From an uncultured Pseudomonadota bacterium (lineage in GTDB: Bacteria > Pseudomonadota > Gammaproteobacteria > Steroidobacterales > Steroidobacteraceae), in contig CAIKZZ010000026.1 in the NCBI GenBank assembly GCA_903832085.1, positions 1 to 64,000 of the forward strand: a stretch of DNA of 64,000 bases. Direction: 5' to 3'. Below, one piece after another: positions 62,511-64,000 of this stretch. Numbering within the stretch: the stretch's first letter is position 1; every line of letters starts with the position of its first letter. The notes under the pieces were generated by a model that did not search any database, was not told the DNA's origin, and was given only the letters and a program-made list of their open reading frames with translations. Both the position numbers and the translations under genes were made by a program.

Positions 62511-63596
62511 TTAAGAAAGACGCCCCACATCGGCAATCGGGGCCCCACCGAGACACTCCTCGCCCGCATAAAATGCAGCGTACTGCCCGGGAGCTACCCC
62601 ACGTAAAGGGGCGCGTAGCGCGACACGAGCGCCGAGCGCGTCCAACGACACCGTGCACGGGACCGCTTGTTGCCTGTGCCGCACTTGCACGTGACATTCC
62701 GCAAAGCGCGTCTCGCGCATTTGCAGCCAAACGGGTGTTGCCGTACTGAAGCTCTGGGTATAAAGCGCCGGATGATCCTGTCCTTGCACCACGATCAGCG
62801 CGTTTCGCGCCACGTCCTTGGCTGCGACATACCAAGGCGCGTTACTGCCGTCGCGCAAACCACCAATTTTAAGTCCTTGCCGTTGACCAATCGTGTGGTA
62901 CATCAGGCCCTCGTGATATCCGAGCACCTCGCCACCGTGTGTCTCGATCGGACCCGCCGCGCCCTGTAGATACTGCTGCAAAAACTCACGAAATGGTCGT
63001 TCGCCTATAAAACAAATCCCGGTACTGTCAGGGCGATCGTATACCGGCAATCCCGCGCGACGCGCGTACTCGCGCACCTCGCTCTTGAGAACGTCACCGA
63101 GTGGAAATGCCGCAACACGCAGTGCAGCGGCTGGCATTGCTTGCAGGAAATAGCTTTGATCTTTATTGGTGTCTTTCGCCCGATACAGACGCGCAGAGCC
63201 ATCGGACTCCTGCACGATGCGCGCGTAATGCCCGGTTGCTAACTGTTTTCCGCCAAGGCGCCGAGCGTACTCAAGACAGACACCAAACTTCACCTCACGA
63301 TTACACAAGATGTCAGGATTTGGAGTCAGGCCCGCCGCATAATCCGCCAGAAAGTGTTTAAACACTTGCTCGCGGTACTCAGCAGTGAATGAGGTCCTGT
63401 GCAGCGGAATGCCAAGTTCTGCTGCAACCGTACGCGCCGACTGCCAATCGGCTGCCGCTGTACAGTAACCAGCCTCGTCATCCTCCCAGTTGGTCATGTG
63501 CAAGCCGTGCACCTCATGCCCGGCACGGCGCAGTAGCAATGCTGCAACTGCCGAGTCCACGCCACCGGAGAGCGCCACAATAATCCGCTCGCTCAT
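62511..63596 (-). CDS. mnmA: tRNA-specific 2-thiouridylase
   Basis: A 361-residue enzyme that thiolates U34 of Lys, Glu and Gln tRNAs. The PP-loop LSGGVDSAVAALLLRR and the two catalytic cysteines (NPDILCNREVKF and TGICFIGERPF) are present. Its start overlaps the stop of the acetyltransferase gene (ATGA). The tRNA-Lys (TTT) in this window is one of its expected substrates. Confidence 0.96.
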   Translation of the reverse strand: MSERIIVALSGGVDSAVAALLLRRAGHEVHGLHMTNWEDDEAGYCTAAADWQSARTVAAELGIPLHRTSFTAEYREQVFKHFLADYAAGLTPNPDILCNREVKFGVCLEYARRLGGKQLATGHYARIVQESDGSARLYRAKDTNKDQSYFLQAMPAAALRVAAFPLGDVLKSEVREYARRAGLPVYDRPDSTGICFIGERPFREFLQQYLQGAAGPIETHGGEVLGYHEGLMYHTIGQRQGLKIGGLRDGSNAPWYVAAKDVARNALIVVQGQDHPALYTQSFSTATPVWLQMRETRFAECHVQVRHRQQAVPCTVSLDALGARVALRAPLRGVAPGQYAAFYAGEECLGGAPIADVGRLS

Positions 63597-64000
63597 ACCG
63601 CTAGCACCGCACGGCGCATCGTGCGATGCACGATGCCAGCCTCACGATAGGGCTCACCCTCAGCAATAAAACCATGAGGCTCGTAAAACGAGACAGCGCT
63701 TTCTTGGGCGTGCAAGTACACGTGCGTGTCACCACGCGCAGCAGCCGCACGAAGGAGCAGTTCGAGCAACGCCTGCCCAATGCCTAAGCCGCGCAAAGCG
63801 GGCAGCACAGCCATCCGTCCGATCTTACCGTCAGGCAGCAAGCGGCCGGTACCGACTGCCTCACCATCACGCCATGCAATGACGTGCACAGCCTCTGCAT
63901 CAGCGTGATCCCACTCAAGCTCGACAGGCACGCCTTGCTCTACACAAAACACCTGGCGCCGGACGTGGCTTAGCGGTAACTCATCGGTGGCCCAATCGGT
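63593..64000 (-). CDS. GNAT acetyltransferase, N-terminus beyond window
   Basis: The frame stays open to the right edge (the visible part begins TDWATDELPLSHVRRQ), so the start is outside. The sequence VFCVEQGVPVELEWDHAD and the acetyl-CoA motif VLPALRGLGIGQALLELLLR, then SAVSFYEPHGF, match small ElaA/GNAT acetyltransferases. It is translationally coupled to mnmA. Confidence 0.85.
   Translation of the reverse strand, partial: TDWATDELPLSHVRRQVFCVEQGVPVELEWDHADAEAVHVIAWRDGEAVGTGRLLPDGKIGRMAVLPALRGLGIGQALLELLLRAAAARGDTHVYLHAQESAVSFYEPHGFIAEGEPYREAGIVHRTMRRAVLAV

Overview
The window is about 64 kb of a moderately GC-rich bacterial chromosome. The gene order ruvC-ruvA-ruvB-ybgC-tolQ-tolR-tolA-tolB-pal-cpoB-queE-queC-tRNA-Lys, a fused aspartokinase/homoserine dehydrogenase followed by thrB and thrC, an ExDD-type relA, the msrP-msrQ pair and fadH together point to a gammaproteobacterium. 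Gene order alone does not let me name a genus; an affinity to the Xanthomonadales/Nevskiales side is only an impression. Both edges cut genes: an adhesin at the left edge (N-terminus missing) and an acetyltransferase at the right edge (N-terminus missing).

Region 1 (1-16 kb) looks accessory. It holds the 3' part of an AIDA-type repeat adhesin, a Cache-domain chemoreceptor, a frameshifted relic of a Tn3-type transposase, a secreted type-B carboxylesterase, an orphan TraD/VirD4-like coupling ATPase, an M24-family protein with all the residues I associate with the DMSP lyase DddP, two tRNA genes (Ala-CGC, Arg-CCT), and a secreted fibre with YadA-head-like repeats and a C-terminal S74 auto-chaperone. 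Region 2 (13.9-18.5 kb) is a likely three-gene unit: a Cyc2-like fused monoheme cytochrome/outer-membrane barrel, a secreted type-1 copper protein, and a membrane GGDEF-EAL protein whose EAL half looks active.

Region 3 (18.6-38.9 kb) is core metabolism and envelope: a Tricorn-type protease, sucA-sucB-lpd (2-oxoglutarate dehydrogenase), relA converging on lpd, then the long ruvCAB/tol-pal/que gene block ending at tRNA-Lys. Region 4 (38.9-44.2 kb) is again accessory: a 3' fragment related to the window's own adhesin, a flavin monooxygenase plus SDR operon preceded by palindromes, and on the minus strand a second Cyc2-like gene followed 19 bases later by a diheme c4-type cytochrome. Region 5 (44.4-64 kb) is mostly housekeeping: ygiQ, thrABC with a coupled NERD-domain gene, M20 peptidase, tatD, fadH, a YgjP-like metalloprotein, msrPQ, a HAD phosphatase, acnA, mnmA and a GNAT.

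The observation I rate highest is that the window holds two Cyc2-like cytochrome-porins with different periplasmic partners: a cupredoxin in one cluster, a diheme c4 cytochrome in the other. Those are the same component types that carry electrons from outer-membrane Cyc2 inward in the acidophilic iron oxidiser Acidithiobacillus ferrooxidans. Whether they oxidise iron, take up electrons, or do something else here cannot be settled from sequence.
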